Shown: positions 18,201-26,468 of the stretch, one piece after another
Layout: the number at the start of each line of letters is the position of its first letter
How positions within the stretch are numbered: the first letter of the stretch is position 1
Origin: Lachnospiraceae bacterium
Lineage (GTDB): Bacteria > Bacillota > Clostridia > Lachnospirales > Lachnospiraceae
Length of the DNA: 64,000 bases
Reading direction: 5' to 3'
Assembly (NCBI GenBank): GCA_910574965.1
Contig: CAJTDB010000015.1
Location: 1 to 64,000 of the forward strand
Notes under the pieces: generated by a model
Database searches by the model: none
What the model saw: only the letters and a program-made list of their open reading frames with translations
Told to the model about the DNA's origin: nothing
Position numbers and translations under genes: made by a program

Positions 18201-18745
18201 GGTTTTACACAGTGCAGATAAACTGCCGTAAAGAACATTTCCGCATTGCATGCCTCTTCGTCATAGCAAAGCTTCAGCATTTCCAGAAGTACCGCCGGAT
18301 CCTTCTTGCCCATCTCAATCAGAAAGCGGAAAACCGGCTCTTTCATGGAGCTGCTGTTCCTGCATATATATTCTGCACGAATAGCGGCTCCTTGTATCGG
18401 GGTGACAAACCGCTCTGCAAAGTCAAAGTCTCCGTTGTATCCGTGATAGGACAGTACATACCGTGCCGTTGTTCCCCCGGCCTCAGTCACAAAACGGACA
18501 AACCTTCCTACCAGCGTCTCGTTCTTTTCCCTTTCCTTCCTGATGAATCCATAATACAAACCATCCTTTGCAGAGTTGTCAAGCCTTGCAAAATCCTGAC
18601 GCTCCACTTCCTTTAAAAGTTCCGGATCTTCCGGCACCTTCAGATCCAGATACCGCTCTGCCAGCTTCTGGTTTTTCTCTGTAAGATTCAGAAGCTTTAA
18701 TGCATTTTTCAGCATATCCTGATTTTTGTTCTCTCTGATAATCAT
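15230..18745 (-). CDS. DUF4132 protein (YehI/MolR-like), long paralog
   Basis: Very large soluble protein (1171 residues) of the DUF4132 family, related to E. coli YehI. Molecular function is unknown. Residues 1-560 are helical and shared with the shorter neighbour gene. Residues 560-880 look like HEAT-type helical repeats. The DUF4132 core starts near residue 893 (LEVYDGKGKKLKNLPSPG) and includes RLEQAMSLGRQW and FACGLIWGVY. The last 100 residues contain a CCVGCENEE cysteine cluster. The ATG at 18745 follows AGGAG. It is the last gene of the MoxR/VWA operon, 140 bp after its paralog, with one hairpin element in between. Confidence 0.88.
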   Translation of the reverse strand: MIIRENKNQDMLKNALKLLNLTEKNQKLAERYLDLKVPEDPELLKEVERQDFARLDNSAKDGLYYGFIRKEREKNETLVGRFVRFVTEAGGTTARYVLSYHGYNGDFDFAERFVTPIQGAAIRAEYICRNSSSMKEPVFRFLIEMGKKDPAVLLEMLKLCYDEEACNAEMFFTAVYLHCVKPLNEEGGKSVVCIPAGDEDDRAEGDPEILKERVKYLEDRLMGNVDKLFKSSHTPGEEDLERLKTFIREADPREAFPLEIRAILSGRERYDYQMKFQPGLAFLAVEHSNRFVNFIRLASEFDGDTIPNLPLDSCRDMGDVWFRNHIEELEKILTIPEEAYIRWAVWRGEKEILTRMAKKAPDSIRKITKKVPAEDYGYLIAQIEEGNPELYAELKDHLMEDFRRIAAHEATKDFRKEQDKAERYLLEELEIQDILPYVDEWREMYLYNYQRSLTLHSYTDYKLDKLLKRVLVLECLRMESSYFGRFWLDEKLEESEPNAGYSRLRDPRQLGLLLDLMEEEQVPALLQMDFMAYVCNGKECAKVLAEKHPDWKETYIAASKRNLVETRILTARVMHEMGEPYRELLLDFASDGSKQVREHLTEIYAKHPEWESDILQLLKSKKGGMREMAVWVLKEWGIERYEEALTAAFEAEKTKKIKDLIQNLLHPDGKEAKEQTLEELMKDTLSGGRKRKLSWFLSGERTKVHKKDGTEASEDHLAALLIVYADMQKAGIQEDAKTLAAELNTAEVAAYVRELYDAWLLDGAQAKKKWVLYAAAIHGQEQIVPVLYAQVQEWAKNSRGALAADAVRALALNGTSTALLQVDQIARKFRFRQVKEAASGALTFAAEQLGITREELEDQIVPDLGFDKRMERIFDYGNRQFRIVLTPDLTLEVYDGKGKKLKNLPSPGKQDDPERSKASNEAWKLLKKQLKTVVSNQTIRLEQAMSLGRQWKTEQWRKLFVDNPVMHQFACGLIWGVYVDGVLTDTFRYMEDGTFNTVDEEEYELVAEGIIGLVHPIELSKELLEAWKEQLSDYEIVQPVEQLERPVFRASEEEKTATELSRFDGLTLNGLSLSGKLLNMGWERGEILDGGSFCEFNRMDNGVAVKIEFSGCCVGCENEEVTVGGVSFHKPGALQKVGNSYEMERYLLGEVDSRYFSEIVLQATKATASAK

Positions 18746-18764
18746 TTTATTTCTCCTGATTAAA

Positions 18765-18878
18765 AGTCCCGCATCTGATGTATCCATACCCCTGTTCTGG
18801 AAGTATGTCCGCCCATATTTGTGTTCGAAAATGTTTCCGGGTATGAATACCCCGGATGCTGATTAAAAGTTCCGCAGC
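18765..18878 (-). repeat. Dispersed hairpin element between the two DUF4132 genes
   Basis: One diverged full unit (18765-18861) and the tail of a second (to 18878) fill most of the gap. Minus-strand reading gives CAGCATCC at the head, TTCCAGAACAGGGG in the right arm, and CAGATGCGGGACT at the tail, ending about 20 bp before the start codon of the long DUF4132 gene. Arm sequences differ from the other copies but still pair (GTAT with ATAC). Confidence 0.7.
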
Positions 18879-18885
18879 CCGCACC

Positions 18886-20544
18886 TTATTCTTCCTTTTC
18901 CGGTCCGTCCCTGACCGCTTTGGTATGCCAGGTTCTCTGCCCGCCTTTTGCAGCCAACACCCGTGTACAGACTTCCATCGTCCGCTGTCTTCCTTCCGGC
19001 GAAAAAGAAGCATCCCGGCAGAGTCGTTCCAGCAAATCCGTCTGGTACTGCACCGGAATATTTTCTTTCTCAAAAATTTCAAGAAATGCCAGCAGCACCT
19101 CTTCCTCTATGCCCTTTCGCATCTCTTCGCAGCCATTCTTTCCGCTGCCGGTAAAATACATGACATTGTGGCAAAGTCCTTCTAAAACTACCGCCCTTCG
19201 GTACATCTGTATATGTTCCTGGTCCTCTGCAAGGGCATGGATCTGCCGGCTTCTCATACCTTCATAATCCAGACGGATCCATTTATCCATCTCCCGCCAT
19301 GTATCCACAAAGGGATAGATCAGCTCCGGCCCTGCCTTCCCCAGAAGGTAGCGCTTTGCCTCCGACCTTCCAACCGTATAGTGTACTGTCAGCTCCTCTG
19401 CCAGCCTTAGCTTTGACACGCCGGCAAAAGCCGGATTCAGGTTCTGATAGAGAACGGCATTTTCTGTCTTTATATGCCGCATCAGATACTGATAGTCCTC
19501 TGTGGACAGAGCAGCCGCTGCTTTTTGTACCGCCTGCGGATATACAAACGATACCCTAAGAAGTGCACTTTTGATCCTCCGGGATGCACACCACCGTACA
19601 TATCGCTCCGCCGGAACCGGCAGCACATTTTCGATCAGCTCCAGATGGTCTAAAAACCAGTCGTCACCGCTCAGATCCAGACATGCTTCCAGGACGGTCT
19701 CCATGTCCATAGCAGTCAGCAGCCGCAAGATTACAAGAAAACGCTCCGAATGTTCGATGGCCAAAAAAGCAGAACCCGCCAGAAGCCTCAGCAAATATGC
19801 GGAAATTTTTCTTCCGCAGAACAGATCGTGAAACTGCTTTGGAAATTCCCCGGACAATTCCGACTGCTCTGCATAAGTTTTCAGCTTCTTTTGCTCATCA
19901 TCCGGCAGTCCGGTCACCAAAAGAGGCAGACTGCTTATGAGCACCTTCACAAGACGTCCGGAAAGCTCCGATGCATGTTCCGTCTCTCCAAACGCCCTTC
20001 CCTGTGCCTTATACTTAGGCTTTACAAAATACAGATACATGCCGGTCAGCAGAAGCTGCACATTGTACCCTTTTCGGCAGCACAGCCGGATGGCTTCCCT
20101 TAATGTTCTGGGACGTTTTTCCCCAAGAGCAAAAAGGCGATGCAGGCTTTTTTGGTTCAGCCGCTCTTCTTCCCACGCTGCCTGCTCCGCCAGGAAAGCC
20201 GCCTCCTGGGCAGCAGACAGCCACCCTGGTCCGATATACGCAGAATCACCCAAAACATAGCAAAGAGTAGATCCTCCTGCTGCTGCCGCAAAACGGACAT
20301 AGCTCTCCCATTCCTTTTGCATCTGCTCTTCCCTGCAAAAGGCTTCATAAGCCGCGCTTTGCTCTGCCGCTTTTTCTCCCAATGTATGAAAATCCTGTCT
20401 CTGCACCTCATTCAGTATGGATTTTTCCTCCAAAGCTTCCGAAAACAAATACCGTTCTGCCAGCTCTTTGTTCTTTTCCGACAGTCCCAATGCTTCTAAT
20501 GTTTCCCGAAGCAGTTGTTCTTTTCTCTCTTCCTTCTGATTCAT
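18886..20544 (-). CDS. Short paralog of the DUF4132 protein (N-terminal half only)
   Basis: A 552-residue protein clearly related to the first ~560 residues of the downstream long gene. Shared blocks include LxLxEKNxxLAERYL near residue 20, EVxRQDF near 46, AGGxTxxYVL near 89, YxxxVKP near 170, FLAxEHSxRF near 262, and YPFVDxWREM near 430. It lacks the HEAT-like middle and the DUF4132 core, yet its frame is intact and ends cleanly. It therefore looks like a deliberate short paralog from tandem duplication rather than a recent truncation. It starts 35 bp after the M18 aminopeptidase gene. Function unknown. Confidence 0.82.
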   Translation of the reverse strand: MNQKEERKEQLLRETLEALGLSEKNKELAERYLFSEALEEKSILNEVQRQDFHTLGEKAAEQSAAYEAFCREEQMQKEWESYVRFAAAAGGSTLCYVLGDSAYIGPGWLSAAQEAAFLAEQAAWEEERLNQKSLHRLFALGEKRPRTLREAIRLCCRKGYNVQLLLTGMYLYFVKPKYKAQGRAFGETEHASELSGRLVKVLISSLPLLVTGLPDDEQKKLKTYAEQSELSGEFPKQFHDLFCGRKISAYLLRLLAGSAFLAIEHSERFLVILRLLTAMDMETVLEACLDLSGDDWFLDHLELIENVLPVPAERYVRWCASRRIKSALLRVSFVYPQAVQKAAAALSTEDYQYLMRHIKTENAVLYQNLNPAFAGVSKLRLAEELTVHYTVGRSEAKRYLLGKAGPELIYPFVDTWREMDKWIRLDYEGMRSRQIHALAEDQEHIQMYRRAVVLEGLCHNVMYFTGSGKNGCEEMRKGIEEEVLLAFLEIFEKENIPVQYQTDLLERLCRDASFSPEGRQRTMEVCTRVLAAKGGQRTWHTKAVRDGPEKEE

Positions 20545-20579
20545 GATCTGTTCCTGTCCCCCATACTTTTTCTCTGTCT

Positions 20580-21890
20580 TTACAGAGTCAGAATCCCATC
20601 CTGTTCCTCAAAATGAGAAGCATAAAACCTTTCCATGGCCTTAATCAGATAACCGGTATCTCTTACCCCTGCCGTTTCATAAACAGAGTGCATGGACAAC
20701 TGTGCCAGACCGATATCCACCGTCCGAAGAGGGACTTTTACAGAAGCGATATTTCCAAGAGTGCTCCCGCCCGCTTGGTCGGACCGATTGGCAAAAAACT
20801 GCACCGGAACTCCTGCACGTTCACAGATTTCCCGGAACAGGGCGATGCTCACCCCGTCACTTGTATATTTTTGTCCGGCATTGGATTTGATGACAATTCC
20901 TTCATTCATATACACACAGTTTTCCGCATCGGTCTTCTCCGGATGATTCGGATGCACTCCATGGGCATTGTCCGCGCTTACCATAAAGCTTCCGGCTACC
21001 GCGCGGTAATATTCTTCCTCGGTTTTTCCAAGACCCAGACAGATACGCCGGAGCACGTCCCTGAGGAAAGTAGAACCCGCTCCCTGCCTCGTCCCCGAAC
21101 CCACTTCTTCATTGTCAAAACAGGCATAAACCTGAATGGACTGTTCATGGCTGCCCTTTAAAAAGCCCTTCAAAGACGCGTAGGCACACTGGAGATCGTC
21201 CAGATGCCAGGCAGAGATAAATTCTTCCCGCGCCCCCCAGACAGACGGTTCCTGCCGGTTGTACAGATACAGATCGCTTCCGTAGACTGCCGTCTCCTGC
21301 ACCCCTGCTTCCTTTGCAATCAGCCGATAAAAGTCTCCTCTTCTGCACTCCCCGGCACCGAACAGCGGAAGCAGATCCACCTGTTTGTTATAAGCAAAAC
21401 CTTCATTGATTTTCCGATTCATATGAATCGCCACGCTTGGAATCAGCACCAGATCCCGGTCGATCTTCACCAGCTTTGTAATAAACCGTCCGTTCTCCTT
21501 CAGAATTACCCTGCCCGCCACCGACAAAGGCCGGTCAAACCAGGAAGAACAGATCATTCCGCCATAGCCTTCTGTATTAAGCTGCATGTACTGCTTTCGT
21601 ACTTCTAACTCTGCCTGCTCTTTGATCTTAAAGGTCGGAAAATCACTGTGGGACGCTGCGATGCTGAAACTGAATTCTCCAAGCTCCCGCCCTATATGAA
21701 ATGCCAGAATGCTGGAATCATTTCTCGTCACATAATATTTTCCCCCTGGCTCAATGGTCCATTTTCCGCTCTCCTGCAGCCGCTGATATCCATCCGCCTC
21801 TAGTTCACTGCCGATTCTTCTGACTGCGTGAAAGGCGGTCGGACAGTCTTTTAAAAATGCTGTCATTTCCTGTGATATTTTCTTATCCAT
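20580..21890 (-). CDS. M18-family aminopeptidase
   Basis: Zinc aminopeptidase of the aspartyl-aminopeptidase (M18) family, which removes N-terminal, often acidic, residues from peptides in the cytoplasm. All metal and catalytic regions are present in the 436 residues: SHSDFPTFKI near 80, FDNEEVGSGTRQGAGSTFL near 250, SADNAHGVHPNHPEK near 300, and the final LSMHSVYE near 405. The ATG at 21890 overlaps the AGE-family gene by 8 bp, and an alternative TTG lies at 21926. Being translationally coupled inside the MoxR/VWA operon is unusual and suggests a shared role. Confidence 0.9.
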   Translation of the reverse strand: MDKKISQEMTAFLKDCPTAFHAVRRIGSELEADGYQRLQESGKWTIEPGGKYYVTRNDSSILAFHIGRELGEFSFSIAASHSDFPTFKIKEQAELEVRKQYMQLNTEGYGGMICSSWFDRPLSVAGRVILKENGRFITKLVKIDRDLVLIPSVAIHMNRKINEGFAYNKQVDLLPLFGAGECRRGDFYRLIAKEAGVQETAVYGSDLYLYNRQEPSVWGAREEFISAWHLDDLQCAYASLKGFLKGSHEQSIQVYACFDNEEVGSGTRQGAGSTFLRDVLRRICLGLGKTEEEYYRAVAGSFMVSADNAHGVHPNHPEKTDAENCVYMNEGIVIKSNAGQKYTSDGVSIALFREICERAGVPVQFFANRSDQAGGSTLGNIASVKVPLRTVDIGLAQLSMHSVYETAGVRDTGYLIKAMERFYASHFEEQDGILTL

Positions 21891-23133
21891 CTCTTTCACT
21901 GTCCTGATTTCTTTTATATTTTCCAAGCTTTACCGCCAAAGCCACCGACAAACCGGCTGGACAGCGGGGAATCAGCATGGCCTGCACTGCATGATACAGA
22001 TCGGATTTTCCCGGCCAGACCGTACCTTTTAAATGATTGTTTCGGTCCATCTGATGGAACCAGGAGCCATGTTCATGGTCTAGAACAAAAGTATCCAGAT
22101 ATTCCATAAACCGCGCATAGTCTTCTTTGTACTGTTGTTTTTTTGTGACGTGGTACAGTACGGCAGATGTATTGACCGCCTCAGCAAGCGTCCAGTGCAT
22201 CCGGTCATGGACAACCGGATTGCCCTGCCAGTCAGTCGTATATACGAGTCCAGGAGAACCGTCCCGGTTCCAGGCGTCGGAAACCGCACGCCCGTAAAGC
22301 CTCTCTGCTGCATCCGTAAACCTGTCCTCTGCGCCGGACGAAAGTGCCCACTGGACAATCAGACGGGCCCATTCGATTCCATGCCCCGGTGTCGCCCCGT
22401 AGGGCTTAAACGGATCATCCGGCTGATCCTGTCCTCTATCCAGATCGGGAGTCCAGTCCTTTGTAAAATGCTCCGGTATCCGCCATTGACAGTCCTCGGC
22501 CCATCTCAGCACACGGACGATGATGCGTCCGGCCCTTTTCCGGTATTTCTCTTCGCCGGTAATATCTGCCGCTGCCAGAAAAGCTTCCACGGTATGCATA
22601 TTGGCGTTCAGGCCGCGATAATCATCCAGAACTGCAAAATCCGTATCCCATGTATCAACGGCAAGTCCTTCTTCTTCGTCCCAGAAGCGAAGGTCATAAA
22701 GTTTCAAAGCCTCTTCCAGTAATTCTTCTGCGCCTGGTCTTTTGGCCAGATATGCAGAACAGGCAGCCAGAATCACAAATGCATGTGCATAGCACTGCTT
22801 GCCCGGAAGAATACCGCCCTTCGGCGTCCTTCCTGCATACCAGCCCCCGTGTTCCCTGTCATGCAGCTCTCCCTTCAGCCCTTTTAGGGCCTCATCCACA
22901 AGCTCTGCCCCCTTCTCATGTCCGAGAAAGCTTCCAAGGGCATAGACATGCGCCATCCGGCAGGTAATCCATGTCTCGCGACTGCGGTCTGTCCACGGCG
23001 TTCCGTCATCCCCCAGATAGTATGCACTCCCTTCCGGAGACGGAAAGCGCTCGCCAAAAACCAGCAGTTCCCGGCAGATTTCTTCCAGAAAACGAATATT
23101 TTCTTCTGTATCGATCTGATATTTTTTCTTCAT
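21883..23133 (-). CDS. AGE-family sugar isomerase/epimerase (YihS-like)
   Basis: N-acylglucosamine-2-epimerase superfamily enzyme with an (alpha/alpha)6 barrel of 416 residues. Family signatures are GLNANMHTVEAFLAA near residue 170, PGHGIEWARLIVQW near 250, HWTLAEAVNTSAVLYH near 315, and GSWFHQMDRNNH and WPGKSDLYHAVQAMLIPR near 365-395. The conserved His residues in these motifs perform proton transfer. The C-terminal WPGK-D-YH block resembles aldose-ketose isomerases such as YihS or mannose isomerase rather than renin-binding epimerases. The substrate is unknown. Its ATG follows GAAGAAGAGG, 7 bp after the SWIM gene. Confidence 0.86.
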   Translation of the reverse strand: MKKKYQIDTEENIRFLEEICRELLVFGERFPSPEGSAYYLGDDGTPWTDRSRETWITCRMAHVYALGSFLGHEKGAELVDEALKGLKGELHDREHGGWYAGRTPKGGILPGKQCYAHAFVILAACSAYLAKRPGAEELLEEALKLYDLRFWDEEEGLAVDTWDTDFAVLDDYRGLNANMHTVEAFLAAADITGEEKYRKRAGRIIVRVLRWAEDCQWRIPEHFTKDWTPDLDRGQDQPDDPFKPYGATPGHGIEWARLIVQWALSSGAEDRFTDAAERLYGRAVSDAWNRDGSPGLVYTTDWQGNPVVHDRMHWTLAEAVNTSAVLYHVTKKQQYKEDYARFMEYLDTFVLDHEHGSWFHQMDRNNHLKGTVWPGKSDLYHAVQAMLIPRCPAGLSVALAVKLGKYKRNQDSERDG

Positions 23134-23140
23134 ATTCTTG

Positions 23141-25285
23141 TCAATCCTCTTCTTCCGGTGCACGCATGATATTTCGTGCCATGTCATACGCCAGCTTCTC
23201 CCGGCAGACCCGGAAATAAGTGTCCAGCTCCCCTGCTGCCTGAAGCACCGGCTCCGAAGAAAACTCCATTTGATGTCTTTTTGCATCCAGCGCCTTATGG
23301 ATATCGGCAAACTTTGCACCGGCGTAATGAAGCCCCATCCGCTCTCCTTCCTCTGCCAGAACCAGCAGACGGCCGATCCGATCTCCCTGCACGGAGGAAA
23401 GGCCGCTGATAAACAGATCGGACAACTGCCTCACAGATTCCCGCCGGTAGTGTTCCATACTCCAGAGCACATCCTCGGACGGACCTTTTTGTTCTTCCTC
23501 ACGGGCTTCGCCCGGTCCGCCTGTCAATCCCTCTTCCCTGGCAATCTCCTCTGCTTCATTCAGGAAAAATTCTATTGGATACAGACACAGTCCGCCTTCT
23601 TCATCCAGGTATACGGAACCAAAAAAGACAATGGCTTCCCTGGGACGCTTCTTCAAACGCATCTCCAGGCGCTCCAGTAGCTGAATAGTCAGTTTCTCTT
23701 CTTTTGTATACTTTAATGATACTGACAGCTTCTTCCTGTTTCGGTCATAAAGACTCCAGGAAAAACGCTGCTGCACCGTATCGAAACCGGCTTCTCCCCA
23801 TCCCACCGCTCCGGCAAGCACAAGTTTCTCCCGCCTTCCGGCTGCACGGTTCTGCACCACAGAAGCTTCTGCATCCTGGGAAATCTCAAAATTTTCCTTC
23901 AGCAATTCTTCGTAGTCCCAGAAAATCCGTTCCTTTATTTCCGGCATATGCAGACTTCTCTCGCCAAGCACTTCTCCTTTGCTCTCCTGACTTACGGACA
24001 GGCGGCCTCCGGAGGCGGCCCTGGCATTCTGAAGTTCAAAATCCAGACTCTGCAGCTGCTCCCGGCTGCAGTTCAGCCCCCAGGGCGCCGGAGCATTCCC
24101 GGAGCTGGCCGGAGGTCTTCTGCGCATTCCTTCATAAAAGACCGGACGGGCATCGGTCCAGGTATACCAGCGATTTTGTTCCGGTTCCAGGAAATAATAG
24201 ATCTCCCCTTCATAACCGGTCTTGCTGGAAAAGGTCCTGCCACCCATGCAGAGAAGATGCAGTTTTCCCGCCGGCTCATAAGTATCCCGAAAGGATCCTG
24301 CCAATTTGCGGATCGTCTCCTGGTTCTCTGCCGTCCGCAAAGTCTCTGCTATTCTGTAGAGATCCAGAAGCCGCCGGAAAAGCTCCTCGTTCCGAAAGGC
24401 CGCCGACCGGGCAAAATACTGCCGGTATTCGGAAGCCGCCGAGCGAAGTCTTGTCTCCAGCTCTGCAAGTTCTGCCCGGTGGGCTATAACCGCTAAGCGA
24501 TTCAGACTCTCCGAGATCTCCGGAGACTGCCTCGACAGCCCCATGCTGATCTGCTGCAGCACATCTTTACAAATGCCCTCGCACACCTGATGTACCTGCT
24601 CCATATCGTAAGTACGGCTTTCTTCCTCCAGTTCATCCAGATCTGCCAATGCCGTACGGCCTTTCTCTATCTGATAAGCCAGGACCGCCTGGGCCTTATG
24701 GGCGCATAACTCCTTACTGTGACAGGTACAGGTCGAATAGGCAAAAGGCTCCAGCAGCTTAACCGTTGCATTTTCCCAGGGAATTGTCACAGTCACGATG
24801 GAGCTTTCTTCCATCGTCGGCTTCTCACCCGCACGCATACGAGCCAGGAACTGCTGATATTTTCTCCCTTTTAAGGCCCTTTTCAGACGTTCTGACGGTA
24901 TCTGAAGAACCTCCTCCAGAAGTTTCGGCCCTGAAGCCTCTTCTGCCGGTGCTGCCTCCTCCGGCGCCTCAGAAGCTTTTGGATTCTCTTCGGGTGCTTC
25001 TGCCCCGGCATTTTGAGAAGCCTCCTTCTTAAGCCATAGAATCGCCGTAATCATATGACGGCATACACTGCGGGAAGGACAGCTGCAGGTACTCTCTCCC
25101 AAAGGCATCCGAATCATGCACGTCTCTTCCTTCAGCGCCACCTTTGCTCCTTCCTCTTCCCACGTAACGACCGGCGTCTCCTGATCCAGATCTTTATAGG
25201 CACGCTTTACGGTCCCTTTGTTGCTAAGTCCGATCAGGTAATCGTCATCTACATCCTTTATCATTGCCATCAATCTATCGTCCAT
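23141..25285 (-). CDS. Double SWIM zinc-finger protein (YehQ-like)
   Basis: A 714-residue soluble protein with two SWIM zinc fingers: CSCPSRSVCRH near residue 68 and CTCHSKELCAH near 187 (each CxC, five residues, CxH). They are separated by an Ala/Glu/Pro-rich acidic linker (about 92-120) that is probably flexible. SWIM domains bind nucleic acid or protein. The remaining 500 residues are not recognised but contain helical and beta-rich segments. In gene order and composition it corresponds to E. coli YehQ. The ATG at 25285 follows CAGAGG by 6 bp; a TTG two codons upstream is less likely. Confidence 0.85.
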   Translation of the reverse strand: MDDRLMAMIKDVDDDYLIGLSNKGTVKRAYKDLDQETPVVTWEEEGAKVALKEETCMIRMPLGESTCSCPSRSVCRHMITAILWLKKEASQNAGAEAPEENPKASEAPEEAAPAEEASGPKLLEEVLQIPSERLKRALKGRKYQQFLARMRAGEKPTMEESSIVTVTIPWENATVKLLEPFAYSTCTCHSKELCAHKAQAVLAYQIEKGRTALADLDELEEESRTYDMEQVHQVCEGICKDVLQQISMGLSRQSPEISESLNRLAVIAHRAELAELETRLRSAASEYRQYFARSAAFRNEELFRRLLDLYRIAETLRTAENQETIRKLAGSFRDTYEPAGKLHLLCMGGRTFSSKTGYEGEIYYFLEPEQNRWYTWTDARPVFYEGMRRRPPASSGNAPAPWGLNCSREQLQSLDFELQNARAASGGRLSVSQESKGEVLGERSLHMPEIKERIFWDYEELLKENFEISQDAEASVVQNRAAGRREKLVLAGAVGWGEAGFDTVQQRFSWSLYDRNRKKLSVSLKYTKEEKLTIQLLERLEMRLKKRPREAIVFFGSVYLDEEGGLCLYPIEFFLNEAEEIAREEGLTGGPGEAREEEQKGPSEDVLWSMEHYRRESVRQLSDLFISGLSSVQGDRIGRLLVLAEEGERMGLHYAGAKFADIHKALDAKRHQMEFSSEPVLQAAGELDTYFRVCREKLAYDMARNIMRAPEEED

Positions 25286-25318
25286 TTGCAACCTCTGTTC
25301 CTTGTCCTTCTCATCTTC

Positions 25319-26455
25319 TTATCCATTCATGATTTTTCCCATAAAATCTCCCAGCATCTCCGGTGTCATAGCACCTACATAGGCACCCAGATCCGCCATC
25401 TTCTGGGCCGTATGCCGGTCGTAAACCGGATTTGCTTCCATATCGAGAGCCGTCAGGCAGATCAGTTTCGCTCCGCTCTCGATGATTCCGCGGCTCACTC
25501 CCAAAAGCCCGGCTACACTTCCCCCTTCGCACAAGTCCGACACAAGCACTACCATCGTGCGGTGCGGATTCTCGACGAGGGACTCGCAGTATTGAAGGGC
25601 TCCTGTAATATATGTTCCGCCTCCTAGCTGAATGCTCATAAGTGTAGCCACCGGATCATCCATATGACTGCTTAAGTCTACCACCTGAGTATCGAAAATC
25701 ACAAGTCTTGTATCCAGCATGGGAAGCTTGGCAAAGATGCCTGCCATAACCGCACTGTGGATTACCGAATCCAGCATGGAACCACTCTCGTCCACCGCGA
25801 TAATGACTCTCCACTGGCTGTATTTTCTTGTTCTTCCATGAAAATACACCTGCTCCAGCATGATCCGTTCCTGCTCCGTATCATAATGCTTCAGGTTCCT
25901 CCGGATGGTCTTCTGGATATCCAGATTCCGCATAGAACGCACGGGACTGCTGGAATTGCGGTCAATCCGGCCAAGAAGGGAACGGCGGATATCCTGATTC
26001 AGTTTCTTTGCAATATCCTCCGCCACTTTTTTCACGATTCGCCTTGCCGCTTCTAGTACATCCCCCTTCATCAGATGCTTTAACTGAAGAATCGTCTTTA
26101 GAAGCTCCTGATTGGGTTCCAGCTTCTCCAGCACTTCCCGATCGGTCAGAAGTTCTGTCATCCCGTACCGGTCCAGCGCATGGCGCTCCAAAATCTCCAC
26201 GGTCTCCTTCGGAAACAGCTTTCGGATCTTCGTAATCCATGTCACTGCGGTCAGCCGGCTGGCATCTAAGCTGCCCGTTCTGTCTCTTACATCATCGCCC
26301 TGCTCCCGGTTATACAAAAAATCCAAAGCCTCTTCCAGATCCATGCAGGAAATCCCGTTCTCCAGCGCGGCCCCCTCTCCAAAGCTTAGCTGATCTTTTG
26401 CATAGCCGCCGAGTATCAGCCTCCATCGGTTCAACTGACTGGTATGTTCCATCAT
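25319..26455 (-). CDS. VWA-domain protein (YehP-like)
   Basis: A 378-residue protein with a helical N-terminal half and a C-terminal von Willebrand A domain (about 215-370). The MIDAS metal site is complete: DESGS near 223, the Thr in LGGGTYITGAL near 290, and the Asp in VLVSDLCEGG near 318. VWA proteins of this kind work as the adaptor of a MoxR-type ATPase, as in RavA-ViaA. Length and position match E. coli YehP. GGGAG lies ahead of two consecutive ATG codons, and the second (26452) is an equally good start. Confidence 0.9.
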   Translation of the reverse strand: MMEHTSQLNRWRLILGGYAKDQLSFGEGAALENGISCMDLEEALDFLYNREQGDDVRDRTGSLDASRLTAVTWITKIRKLFPKETVEILERHALDRYGMTELLTDREVLEKLEPNQELLKTILQLKHLMKGDVLEAARRIVKKVAEDIAKKLNQDIRRSLLGRIDRNSSSPVRSMRNLDIQKTIRRNLKHYDTEQERIMLEQVYFHGRTRKYSQWRVIIAVDESGSMLDSVIHSAVMAGIFAKLPMLDTRLVIFDTQVVDLSSHMDDPVATLMSIQLGGGTYITGALQYCESLVENPHRTMVVLVSDLCEGGSVAGLLGVSRGIIESGAKLICLTALDMEANPVYDRHTAQKMADLGAYVGAMTPEMLGDFMGKIMNG

Positions 26456-26468
26456 CCTACTCCCTTAT

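Noticed and set aside
18886-20544. Treating the short DUF4132 gene as a pseudogene
   Set aside because: The frame is intact for 552 codons, has its own ribosome site, and shows broad divergence rather than recent decay.
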